From Ooceraea biroi (lineage: Eukaryota > Arthropoda > Insecta > Hymenoptera > Formicidae), in the NCBI RefSeq assembly GCF_003672135.1, contig NC_039513.1:2604833-2668832 (forward strand): a DNA stretch of 64,000 bases. Reading direction: 5' to 3'. Both the position numbers and the translations under genes were made by a program. Below, one piece after another: positions 1 to 8,810 of the stretch. Under the pieces are notes generated by a model. The model was given only the letters and a program-made list of their open reading frames with translations, was not told where the DNA came from and did not search any database. The stretch's first letter is position 1. Every line of letters begins with the position of its first letter.

Positions 1-58
1 AATCGCTCGACGACCGAAACTTTCAAGGTTGAATACGTGGAGTAGTAATTGATGTCAT
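1..58 (-). pseudogene. Polinton integrase, part left of the DIRS insertion
   Basis: Read on the minus strand, this short piece continues the integrase reading frame that is cut at position 7505. It encodes a Y-Y-S-T-Y-S segment followed by V-V-E-R, which is the region before the third catalytic acidic residue in the DDE core of Polinton and retroviral integrases. The rest of the gene lies beyond the window edge. The frame joins exactly when the DIRS element is removed, so the split is a clean insertion. Confidence 0.75.
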
Positions 59-205
59 TATATTGCACGTCTCGTTCTCGATGATAATATTGTAGTCATG
101 CTTGTCATGCCTAACATCACAACGTTTAGCGTCTAATAAATTTGATATTTGGCGCCCTCCGCCATCTTATCCCTAGGATAACTTCCTCTTATCTTCATAT
201 TGTTT
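59..205 (+). repeat. Left inverted terminal repeat of the DIRS element
   Basis: About 147 bp that recur, inverted and with a few differences, at 7308-7446. They include the stretch GGCGCCCTCCGCCATC and its complement. Confidence 0.9.
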
Positions 206-288
206 CGTTGTGCCGAAGCATCGTTACGTATTTCGTTTAGTCCTGCAAAGAATATTACTTTTCTGGCATAATTATCGTATTCTGGTTT

Positions 289-1693
289 ATGATGCCACAT
301 CATTCCAAGAAGAAACGATCTAGGTCACGATCTAGCGACGATCGTCGACATAAGCGACAGCGGGAAGAGCTTAATCTTATACAACGTAGGTTAGATAACC
401 TAACACAGGTTATGGAGACGTTGGTACATGTTCAACCGGAACAGAAACTACATGATCATTTTACCGATGTTGCAATTGATGATGCTCAGGTCATTGGTAA
501 GTTTAGTCTGAGTGCATTCCCAAAAAGGGAACTTGCTTTTAGGTTAAATCTCAATGATTCCATACGAATCTTGAGAGTCAGGGTCCACACGACGCTGACA
601 GGGTAAATTTTGTGGATGGTTCAACAAGAACCGAGCAGCCACATATCACACAATAAGTGTTACCCTTTTCTTTCGCTCAATGTCCCTGATTCTATACGAA
701 TCTTGTGACTCAGTGTCCACACGACACTGACAGAGTACTTTTGTGAAATGTTTCTCAACAAGAACTGTTTTTCGCAAAATACATAACAAATGTTATCCGA
801 TTCTTTTCTTTCGTTATTCCTTTTTTCTTGGCTTCTTTATTACAGAAGTCGAGGACAGTATTTCAAGATCAAGGGATTCGAATATTGAGGTCGAGAGAAA
901 TATCCAACACTCGACTAACGATATCCCTGAGGAATCAACATTACGAGATAATGTTTTGAAAGTGTTGGGCGTGGATTTAAATGAATCTAAATTCAAGGAG
1001 GTAAAATATCACCCGGAATTATTAGATGCGTGGTCTAAATGGATAAAGCAAGGTCTTCCAGCGAAAAACAAACAAGAACTTCTGGAACTTTACAATCGTA
1101 AAGGAGATTTATACACAAAAGCTCCCAAGGTGAATTTAGAAATTATCCCGCTCCTTTCGGATATTGCCAAGAAGAGAGACCAGCATTTTTTAGAGACGCA
1201 GAATTGCGTGGGCACAGCCTTAGCCGCCCTAGGCGCTGCGGTCTCTATGCTCATAGATCCGCCAGAAGACGGTCTGAATGAAGATACCTTTATGGATTAT
1301 TTGAGCCACGCTGGTCAGGTCCTGACGGATGTGTTCTATCAACAGTCCGTAGCTCGCAAATCGTTCATCACACCGCAGCTAAATAAAAATATTAAACCAA
1401 CGGTGGATGCGATGATTTCTGACGAGTGGCTTTATAGTAATAATCTTAAGGATAAAGTCAAGGATGCAAAGGAAATTGAAAAGGCTTGCGCAGAAATTAA
1501 GGATAAACCACAAAAGAAAAGTTTCCTGAAATTTAATCGGAGAAACTTGAAATACCCACCTGCGATGTATCGACAGGTGGGTTATCAACAGAAACGACGT
1601 CTGTTCAAGTTCAAGAAACGAGCTCCTCAAAAGGCATCGCAGAGTGCATCCAAGACGAATTCTCAAACGACGCAATCTTCATCCAAGAAATAA
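289..1693 (+). CDS. DIRS gag-like protein, probably spliced (exons 289-496 and 846-1693)
   Basis: I did not identify a named domain; the gag role is inferred from its place before pol in a DIRS element. The first exon encodes an Arg/Ser/Lys-rich start (KKKRSRSRSS) and a probable coiled coil. A good donor, ATTG|GTAAGT at 496/497, and acceptor, TTATTACAG at 837-845, flank a 349-bp intron. The phases match, giving one 351-residue frame. The second exon encodes a mostly helical acidic/basic region and ends in a Lys/Arg/Ser/Gln-rich tail that could bind nucleic acid. Without splicing, the frame stops at 606. The first ATG pair is at 289 and 292. The 3' end overlaps the pol frame. Splicing is inferred from sequence only. 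Confidence 0.7.
551..813 (+). repeat. Two tandem copies of a ~130-bp unit inside the putative gag intron
   Basis: Copy one (551-676) and copy two (677-813) share stretches such as ATACGAATCTTG and CAACAAGAAC. Both lie wholly inside the proposed intron 497-845, so the duplication would not alter the spliced product. Confidence 0.75.
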
Positions 1694-1918
1694 GTCAGGT
1701 AGATAAGCCGGCAGGCCGTTTGCGTTTTTTCGTAAATAGTTGGCGAAAAATTACGACTGATAAGTATATCATTAATTCTTTTGTTACGTCCAGAGACTGC
1801 ACAGTTCCTTGTTTCCAAGGAATTTAGCGATATTTTTTAATTGTCGGTCAATGAGGCGACGCGTCGAGCCGGTCGCGTGCGATCAATAGGGCCCCAGTGA
1901 GGGATTAGAAGAAACGGT

Positions 1919-2192
1919 GACACAGCTGTGTCGGATCCGAGGAAATACCTTCATAAAAACCACGGGTTGTGACGCACGTGTCCGGGCAGGCGCGATATTA
2001 GATCCGGATATCGAACCCTTTGGTTTTACTGATCAATGTATAAATAAACGAGCAACAAATTCGGTCGCGCGTGACTGTAGGCTCGCGGTGTATCACTCTT
2101 CCTGGAAGAGAAAATGACACAGCTGTGCCGGATCATTCCCCGGGTAGATACCTCACAGGAACCGCGAGTTCGGTCACACACGTACCGGTACT
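1919..2192 (+). repeat. Imperfect direct repeat in the LTR-like insert
   Basis: A roughly 75-bp unit starting GACACAGCTGTG occurs at 1919 and again at 2116. The copies share the order of TCGGATC-like, ATACCT and CACACGT-like blocks. It lies upstream of the TATA box, where LTR enhancers usually lie. Confidence 0.55.
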
Positions 2193-2345
2193 TCCGGCTT
2201 AAAAAGAAACCATCTGTGGACGGTTTATCGCCTCATAGATCAACCGATCATATTTGCAATTAAATTAACTAACGGCCCTCGAAAGGTGGTTTCCTAAAAA
2301 CGCAGTTCCCGGAAAAGCTACCTCTTTTCCACGTCATCCCTATCG

Positions 2346-2353
2346 TATAAAAG
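2346..2353 (+). promoter_or_regulatory. TATA box of the LTR-like insert
   Basis: A perfect TATAAAAG lies about 400 bp upstream of the Ser/Pro-rich ORF and would start transcription near 2380. In a solo LTR it would mark the U3/R boundary. Confidence 0.5.
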
Positions 2354-2761
2354 GTGATGACCACTCCGGAGGGCAGCTTTTTTCATTCTGTCCATAACCA
2401 CGAACGTACCTTGTCAGCCTTCGCGAACGACACAATTTTTCTTGAATAGTTTTGTGAAGTCAAGTGCCGGGCCGTGAACACTAACTTTGGTGTGCGAGTT
2501 ACATATCACCCAAGCAACTCGACGTGCGCTACACCATTCACCCGACGGCAGTTCATTGGCACAAACGGATTTTTTCAAGTTTCAGCATACACCTGCAAAC
2601 AAGTGAGCGTTTTCCTTTAGCTGTCACTCCTTTTTTCTTTACTCTTTGTCTTCTCTTCCTTTTGTTTGTTCATCGACAATTTTCATTCACATTTCTCCTT
2701 CAGCTCTCTTCTACCCCTTTTCTATACATTTCTCCTGGACTCATCCGGTATCCCCCTTTAA

Positions 2762-3637
2762 GTGTTTTCCGGCAAACGATCACGCAGTCCGTCTCCCTCT
2801 GCGGGACCATCCAGCAGCGACCAAGCGTCGTTTCCTGGGGGGCATCCAACGACGGAGCCACCGCGTAAAAAGATCGCGACCGAGATCGATCCGCGGCCCC
2901 CCTCAGCGTGTTCGACCACTTCATCGGTCATAGTATTAAATTCTTTTCGGCCTCCTTCTCCTGCCCTTTCCGTCCAAACAGTATCTTCCACCTCGCATCA
3001 GGCATCCCCTGATTCTTCCGTTCAGATACTGGAACCCCTACCCCGAACACCTTTCCCGTTCTCTGTCTCTTCAAGCGTTTCTTCCGCACCCTCCGTTTCT
3101 TCTTCGCGCTCCTCTTTGCATCCTTCAACCCCTTCAAGCGTCTCTCTCTCTTTATCTCTGCCTCCTTCTTCTCTTACACCCCCTTCGTGTTATTTCTCTA
3201 TGTCCGAATCCTCTTCGCGAGCATCCATTCAAGTGTCACCTCCTAGCTCTCCCCGTTACTCTCCGTCTATTTCTCCAGCTCCCTCCTCCCTACGCTATTC
3301 GCCTGTGCAACCTGGTGATTTGGAGAATTTTGCAAATTCTTCTTCTCCTCCTCGTTCTCCGTCGCCCGTCAGGGATGACGACATAGTCGAAGAGTTCATC
3401 CAGCGTTCACTGGTGACTCTAGGAGAGCGATTCCTCCACATTTTCCCTCCAGTCACTCACCCTCTACCACCTAATGCCATTGTGATAGACCCAGACTTCT
3501 TTCCTATTCCCTCTCTCAGGGCCGCTCTTCGGCACACCGACCCAAACGTCGGGATCCCTCTGATTGTCAGAGGACACCTATATCCCATCCTGTTCCCCGC
3601 CTCTCTCCTCAGCCGGTATTTTTTAAGTAATGATTAG
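2762..3637 (+). CDS. Ser/Pro-rich ORF in the LTR-like insert, unknown function
   Basis: An open frame of about 291 codons. Residues ~1-200 are dominated by Ser, Pro and Thr (low complexity, RSRSPSPS near the start). Residues ~205-290 are a normal-complexity segment with an acidic start (DDDIVEEFIQ) and many prolines. The frame opens at a GTG; the first in-frame ATG is near 3199, so an upstream exon may supply the start. A possible acceptor AG lies just before 2762, and GTGAGC donors lie near 2602. I do not recognise a family. The long low-complexity part could be chance openness of a CT-rich stretch. Confidence 0.4.
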   Translation: MFSGKRSRSPSPSAGPSSSDQASFPGGHPTTEPPRKKIATEIDPRPPSACSTTSSVIVLNSFRPPSPALSVQTVSSTSHQASPDSSVQILEPLPRTPFPFSVSSSVSSAPSVSSSRSSLHPSTPSSVSLSLSLPPSSLTPPSCYFSMSESSSRASIQVSPPSSPRYSPSISPAPSSLRYSPVQPGDLENFANSSSPPRSPSPVRDDDIVEEFIQRSLVTLGERFLHIFPPVTHPLPPNAIVIDPDFFPIPSLRAALRHTDPNVGIPLIVRGHLYPILFPASLLSRYFLSND

Positions 3638-6043
3638 TGTTAATATAGAAATAGATTTTAGAAATAGATCAGTCGCCGTAATTTTCATTTATATATTATT
3701 TTATTGGTTAAGTTGCTCTCCTTTAATTTTTATGTTTTTTGAAATAGACTCAGTTTGAAAAATTGATCTAGGAAGTAAAGCGTTTAATTTCCGCTTATGT
3801 TTAGTTTTCAATTTGTAATTAATTATAATTTCCGAGTAAACTGCATTTTCAATTTACACATTTTATAGACACAAAACAACACATACATTTTAAATTTCTT
3901 TAAACCAAATATGTTTTAGACATACTTTGTTTTCTTTAGAATAAAATGTTTATTAGTTAACTAGTCACCGATGTATTATTCATTTTAATTCCCTCTATTC
4001 GTCTCCGCCTTCCCAGATCGTACGGGTCCTATCCTAGGTAAAAGGGATTCAGTTTCCCTGACCTAAAAAGGGACCAACGGACTGACCGTTCCAGGGCCTA
4101 CGGTAAAATCGACCTCCGTGGTCGTTGACCTTTAAGCCGGAGCAAGTGGTCAGTCCGACTCGTGTTTTGGGGCCTGACCGCCACAAGATACGAGAGGCGT
4201 CCTGTTGCGCCCTTCCTTCGAGCTCACGGAGCTCTGGACGTAACACTTTAAAAGGCTATAGACTTCCTTTTATCGAAAAACCTTTTCAATATTCTCCACC
4301 AAAAGCAAAAGTGTTTTCTGGAGAGGAATTGAAACGACTTGTCGTAGAAATTAGCAAATTACTACAAAAAGGTGCTATTGAGGAATGTGAATATTGTGAT
4401 GGTCAGTTTCTTTCTTCCTACTTCCTGGTGCCAAAGCCTGATGGTTCCAATCGGTTTATTTTTAATTTAACAGAATTAAATAAGTTTATTAAACCCCCAC
4501 ACTTCAAGTTAGAAGACATCCGATCCGTTCTAAGTCTGTTATCTCCCGGAGATTTCATGGGCTCCTTAGATTTAAAGGACGTTTATTTCGTAGTGCCCAT
4601 ATATAGGCCACATAGAAAGTTCCTTAGATTTGAATTCCAAGGCAAACTTTTTCAATTTTCATGCCTTCCTTTTGGCTTATGTACCAGTCCATATATTTTT
4701 ACCAAAATAATGAAACCCGTAGTTGCTGCCTTGAGATTACAAGGAATGTTATTGAGCCTTTATCTTGATGATTTCCTTGTTATTCATAGTTCAAAAGACT
4801 TATGTGAGAAAAATATTAACCATACTATTACTTTCCTACAAGATTTAGGGTTTCTCATAAATTTTGAAAAAAGCTCTTTAATTGCTAGTCAACGATGTAA
4901 ATATCTGGGTTTCATTCTTGATTCAGTGAACTTTACTTTAAATTTAACGGACAAAAAGAAGAATCAGATCATCGAGTTCGCAAATAAATTTAAGAAAGGA
5001 AATGGTTATAGAATTAGAAAATTCGCAAAATTTCTGGGAATTTTAGCGGCGGCTTGTCCAGCAGTAGTCTACGGATTCATACATTGCAAAAGACTAGAAA
5101 GGCAGAAATTTTTAGCCCTAAAAGTCAATGGTAATAGCTATGAAGGCAAAGTGTATATCCGAGAATGTATAATGGAGGACCTTCACTGGTGGAAACTAAA
5201 CGCAGCTATTGGTTCAAATCCGATACGAAGTCATAACTTTTCTATGGAAATATATTCTGATTCTTCTTTATCTGGCTAGGGCTGTCACTGTAATGATATC
5301 AGTGCATTTGGTTTCTGGAACACGAAAGAACGAAAGAAACATATAAATTACCTAGAGTTACTAGCGGCCTTTTTTGCATTAAAATGCTTTGCCTCAAACT
5401 TAGTCCGGACCGAAGTACTTCTTCGACTAGATAATGTTACAGCTATATCATATGTGAACCGAGCAGGCGGTGTAAAATATCCACATCTTAGTGAACTTGC
5501 TAGAGACATTTGGAAATGGTGCGAAGCACGGAATATATGGTTAAAAGCATCATACATTAAGTCGGCAGAAAACGTACAAGCGGACAGAACATCACGCAAT
5601 ACTAATGTCGACACAGAATGGGAACTTTCGCCGTCGGCTTTCGACGAGATTACAAGGAGATTTGGACCCTTATCGGTCGATCTCTTTGTCTCTAGATTGA
5701 ATAGAAAATGTGATAGATTTTATTCGCGTTTTCCAGACCCTGAAACAGAATCAGTGGATGCTTTTACTCGGTCTTGGACAAATGAATTTTTCTATGCTTT
5801 TCCTCCCTTCGCACTTATCCTGCGTACATTAAGAAAAATTATCAATGATAAGGCGGTAGGGGTACTTGTTGTACCTTTATGGCCTACCCAACCGTAGTAT
5901 CCTCTTTTTACATCGCTGCTTTCGGAACCTACCATCACATTCAATCCAAGTAATTCGTTATTACTATCTCCCTATAGAGGCAAGCACCATCCGTTAGTTC
6001 TCCACCTTTCGTTGGTGGCAGGCAAATTATCAGGACGGCATTC

Positions 6044-6985
6044 TTGAAGAAAGGAGTCAGCGAAGCGTCGGTGGATGTGATGGTTGATTCCATTACAAAG
6101 TCTACACTTAAGCAATATGAGTGTAATCTGCGAAGTTGGTGGTATTATGTACACACTAACGGTTTCGATATTTTTCATCCGAAAACTTCAGATATTATTG
6201 ATTTTCTTAATCACAGATTTCAAGAGGGTGCAAAGTATAGTACGTTAAATACTGCACGAGCATCTATCTCTTCAATTGCTAGTTCTGATATAAACGCGGA
6301 TGGGTTGATCTCGCGTTTTTTACGAGGCGTGTTCAAGCAAAGATCAACTAAACCTAAGTACTCTACAACCTGGAATGTTATTCCCGTTTTACATTATATT
6401 GAAAGACTTCACCCTCTTAAACAATTGAAGTTTAAGAATGCGGCTGAAAAAGTGACCACGCTTTTAGCATTAACAACTGCGCAGCGATTACAGACTTTAG
6501 CTTTAATAAGACTTGAGAATATTTCGGTGTCTAATTTCGGTCTTAGTAAAACAATTACGGATCAAATCAAGACCTCAAAGCCAGGCAGTTTTCAGCCCGA
6601 ATTAATATTACCTTTTTACAAAGAGAAGCCGGGCTTATGTGTGGCATCGGCAGTACTAGACTATATTGAACTTACCAAAGATTTACGACATCAACGTACA
6701 AGAAATCTATTCATTGCTACTACTAAGCCCTTTGACGCAGTAACCGCACAAACAATTGGACATTGGGTTAAAGCACTTCTAGGTAAGGCTGGCATTGACA
6801 CTAACCAATTTACGGCATACAGCACCCGACATGCGGCAGTATCCGCAGCGCATTCGAGAGGAGTAGATATTGCTACTATTAGAAGATGTGCTGGATGGGC
6901 TTCTGAATCTCAAACCTTTTTCAAGTTCTATAATAGGCCTATTCAAGCACCTAATGATCAATTTGCGCGGTCAATTTTACAGTAG
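6044..6985 (+). CDS. DIRS tyrosine recombinase
   Basis: About 310 residues of a phage-integrase-fold recombinase that would insert the circular DNA copy. The N-terminal part resembles a SAM-like core-binding domain. The catalytic half has the first arginine in T-T-A-Q-R-L, the second in Y-S-T-R-H (6827-6829), a conserved G-W, and the nucleophile tyrosine in F-Y-N-R-P (6929-6931). The residue normally His in the H-x-x-R box is Tyr here (TAC at 6818-6820). The frame overlaps the end of pol; the first in-frame ATG is at 6080. It is otherwise intact and ends at a TAG. Confidence 0.9.
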   Translation: MKKGVSEASVDVMVDSITKSTLKQYECNLRSWWYYVHTNGFDIFHPKTSDIIDFLNHRFQEGAKYSTLNTARASISSIASSDINADGLISRFLRGVFKQRSTKPKYSTTWNVIPVLHYIERLHPLKQLKFKNAAEKVTTLLALTTAQRLQTLALIRLENISVSNFGLSKTITDQIKTSKPGSFQPELILPFYKEKPGLCVASAVLDYIELTKDLRHQRTRNLFIATTKPFDAVTAQTIGHWVKALLGKAGIDTNQFTAYSTRHAAVSAAHSRGVDIATIRRCAGWASESQTFFKFYNRPIQAPNDQFARSILQ

Positions 6986-7099
6986 CGATAGGTATAGATA
7001 AATATCTATAAGTACATATAAGCGAATATCTGTATCTAAGTATACAAATGTGTAATTGCATAACACAATGTAATGAGAATTCTCACAAGCTCTAAAACA

Positions 7100-7195
7100 C
7101 TATAATATTATTATCGAGAACGAGACGTGCAATATAATTGCAAGATCAAACGAGCCCGCCGAAGTTTGATCGAAATTATATGAAACGTCTCGTTC
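7100..7195 (+). repeat. Internal complementary region of the DIRS element
   Basis: The first half is the reverse complement of the element's left end and the second half of its right end, joined tip to tip. It is therefore complementary to the junction of a circularised copy. This arrangement is specific to DIRS-group elements. Confidence 0.85.
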
Positions 7196-7307
7196 GAAGA
7201 TGATAGTTTCCCACCCTTGGAATACCCGATAAGACTACGCATGAATTAATACTTATGCCCGCTATCATCTTTCGATTAAGTTGTGATAATTCTCAGTTCG
7301 TTACACA

Positions 7308-7446
7308 AAACAATATGAAGATAAGAAGAAGTTATCCTAAGGATAAGATGGCGGAGGGCGCCAAATATCAAATTTACTAGACGCTAAACGTTGTGATGTT
7401 AAGCATGACAAGCATGACTACAATATTATCATCGAGAACGAGACGT
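7308..7446 (-). repeat. Right inverted terminal repeat of the DIRS element
   Basis: Reverse complement of 59-205 with scattered mismatches. The remaining 58 bp to the tip contain a CCCGCC-TTC-GGCGGG hairpin that is partly copied in the internal complementary region. Confidence 0.9.
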
Positions 7447-7504
7447 TTCATATAATTTCGATCAAACTTCGCCCGCCTTCGGCGGGCTCGTTTGATCTTG
7501 CAAT

Positions 7505-7925
7505 GTTTCCTCATGAGTCGTTGTACGTCAGTATTGTAAAATTCCTTTCCCTGGTCGGTTTGCAAGTTTTTCGGACATCTCTTGCTTTCTCGAATTATCC
7601 TGGCGATCGTAGCAGCTACCTCGCTTCCACCTTTGCTCTTGAGCGGCACGGCCCATGCGTACTTGCTCAGCACGTCGATGACAGTAAGTATATATAGTAT
7701 CCTCTGTTGACATGAGAATATGGACGCATCTCAACGAGGTCAGCCTGCTACAGATCGTCAAATCCACGCACAATGACACGTCTTCGCGGAAAATTTCTTC
7801 TCGCTGGTGTATGCAGTTCTTCGACGAGTCAACGCTTTTCGAAACTTTTGACAGCAGATTTCACCGATGTCATATCGTAGGGAGTGAAGAGCTATCCACC
7901 AATCAACTCGTAATGACGTTGTTTT
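7505..7925 (-). pseudogene. Polinton integrase, part right of the DIRS insertion
   Basis: Minus-strand frames encode the integrase core: a Q-A-D-L-V-E-M segment with the first acidic residue, then V-L-S-K-Y-A-W-A-V-P and Q-T-D-Q-G-K-E-F with the second. The N-terminal zinc-binding region is unclear. An in-frame TAG at 7748-7750 sits just before Q-A-D-L, and a frameshift lies near 7680. The gene is cut at 7505 by the DIRS element and continues at 1-58. The upstream limit is approximate. Confidence 0.85.
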
Positions 7926-7948
7926 CCAATACATTGTTGCGTTTATAT

Positions 7949-8475
7949 TTAATTTTTCGGATGCTTCAATCGGAGCTCCATTATAGCATCCCATGTCGAG
8001 TTAACGTTCTTCTCCAACGTAGTTATGTTTCCTGCATTGACCTTTCTCTGCTCATGCGTTGTATCATTACATTCTTTTTGAGCTGCATTAATCTTTTCCT
8101 GCTCACGTATTCTATCGTCAGATTCTTTTTGATATACATCCAAACGGGCGTTAACGTTTTGCAAATCCTCAATGAAGCCTACCCGTGTTTCGTAGTTGAT
8201 GTTTGCCACATGATTTTTAAGAGTACTGTAAACGGTAGGAATCTTTTATCCATCATATCTATTTTTTCATTAAATTCAGCTACTTTTCTGTCTATTTTCC
8301 TGTCAAGACTGTCTCGGTAGAAATCTAACATGGCGATTTTTTTCTACATATCGATGATTTCCTTCTCGAGCTCTTCATGTTTAACTCTTAAAGTATCGAT
8401 GCTCTTCTCCATATTAGATTTCATAGCAATGTTATCACTCGTCTGTAATAACGTTTCAGACTCGTTGATCGTCAT
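7949..8475 (-). pseudogene. Polinton coiled-coil ORF (broken)
   Basis: An ATG at 8475 opens a frame rich in Glu, Lys, Asn and Leu with heptad-like spacing, typical of a coiled coil. It stops at TAG 8344-8346, continues in the same frame, and needs a frameshift near 8210 to join the 86-codon frame ending at 7949. It lies between integrase and the DUF8207-type gene. I know of coiled-coil ORFs in this place in ant Polintons, but no function. Confidence 0.55.
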
Positions 8476-8559
8476 CTTCGCGTTACAAGTAACACCGCTC
8501 GATTGACTCACGTGCCCGATGGTACGTTCAATTTATAATGATATCAGCCTCGCGAAGTT

Positions 8560-8775
8560 CGTTCCACGTTCGATACACGTTCAAACACATTCATTAGCCG
8601 TTGTTGAGCCGTTTATACACGTTCGATACACGTTCGTTCCACGTTCTTAAAACTTGCGTTCTTGTTCGTTCCATGTTCTTGATTCGTTCGTTCCACGTTC
8701 TTGACCCGTTCACCAGCGTTCGAAAGCCGTTCCTGAGCCGTTTATACACGTTTTATATACGTTCGATGCGAGTGA
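8560..8775 (+). repeat. Degenerate CACGTTC-type tandem repeats
   Basis: Short units ending in CACGTTC or CGTTC are repeated many times. A larger unit around GAGCCGTTTATACACGTT occurs at about 8606 and 8730. They fill the gap between two minus-strand Polinton genes and could be a terminator or promoter region. Confidence 0.65.
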
Positions 8776-8810
8776 CGTCGACGGATTGATTCATCCTGAC
8801 GATACACGAG

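Larger units (their letters stand above)
1782..4245 (+). mobile_element. LTR-like insertion (solo LTR or small element) in DIRS pol
   Basis: The 2464-bp insert begins TGTTACG and ends CGTAACA, with a 13-bp inverted repeat GTTACGTCCAGAG at its ends. It is flanked by the 4-bp direct repeat CTTT (1778-1781 and 4246-4249). Removing the insert and one CTTT restores the reverse transcriptase frame. TG...CA ends and a 4-bp duplication fit a Gypsy-type LTR, so a long solo LTR is the simplest reading. It also holds a TATA box, a 291-codon open frame and AATAAA signals in its right half, so an independent small element remains possible. Confidence 0.8.
1621..6047 (+). pseudogene. DIRS pol: reverse transcriptase, RNase H and methyltransferase-like domains (interrupted)
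   Basis: The pol frame is open upstream, overlaps the end of gag, and runs to 1781. It is cut by the LTR-like insert and resumes at 4246. The reverse transcriptase carries the YLDD catalytic motif near 4760 and the preceding LPFGL-type segment. RNase H follows at about 5240-5600, with D-S-S, E-L-L and L-R-L-D-N motifs. The region 5600-6047 matches the methyltransferase-like domain of DIRS1-type elements, with D-L-F-V-S-R-L-N and Y-A-F-P-P-F. In-frame TAG codons at 5277-5279 and 5895-5897 replace what look like conserved tryptophans. The frame otherwise stays open to TGA at 6045-6047. The first ~40 codons of the open frame from 4125 belong to the insert, not to pol. Confidence 0.88.
59..7504 (+). 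mobile_element. DIRS-like tyrosine-recombinase retrotransposon
   Basis: This is a complete 7446-bp element with gag-like, RT/RNase H/methyltransferase-like and tyrosine-recombinase genes in the usual DIRS order. It has inverted terminal repeats (59-205 and 7308-7446) and an internal complementary region near 7100-7195. That region is complementary to the joined right and left ends, as expected for circular-intermediate replication. Removing 59-7504 restores a continuous Polinton integrase frame with no duplicated target bases, which fits recombinase-mediated integration. A 2464-bp LTR-like element interrupts its pol gene. Two stop codons in pol and one altered recombinase residue suggest it is no longer active. 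Confidence 0.93.

Noticed and set aside
4125..4245. First 40 codons of the open frame that contains the reverse transcriptase
   Set aside because: They lie inside the LTR-like insert; the true pol frame resumes at 4246 and is preceded by 1621-1781.
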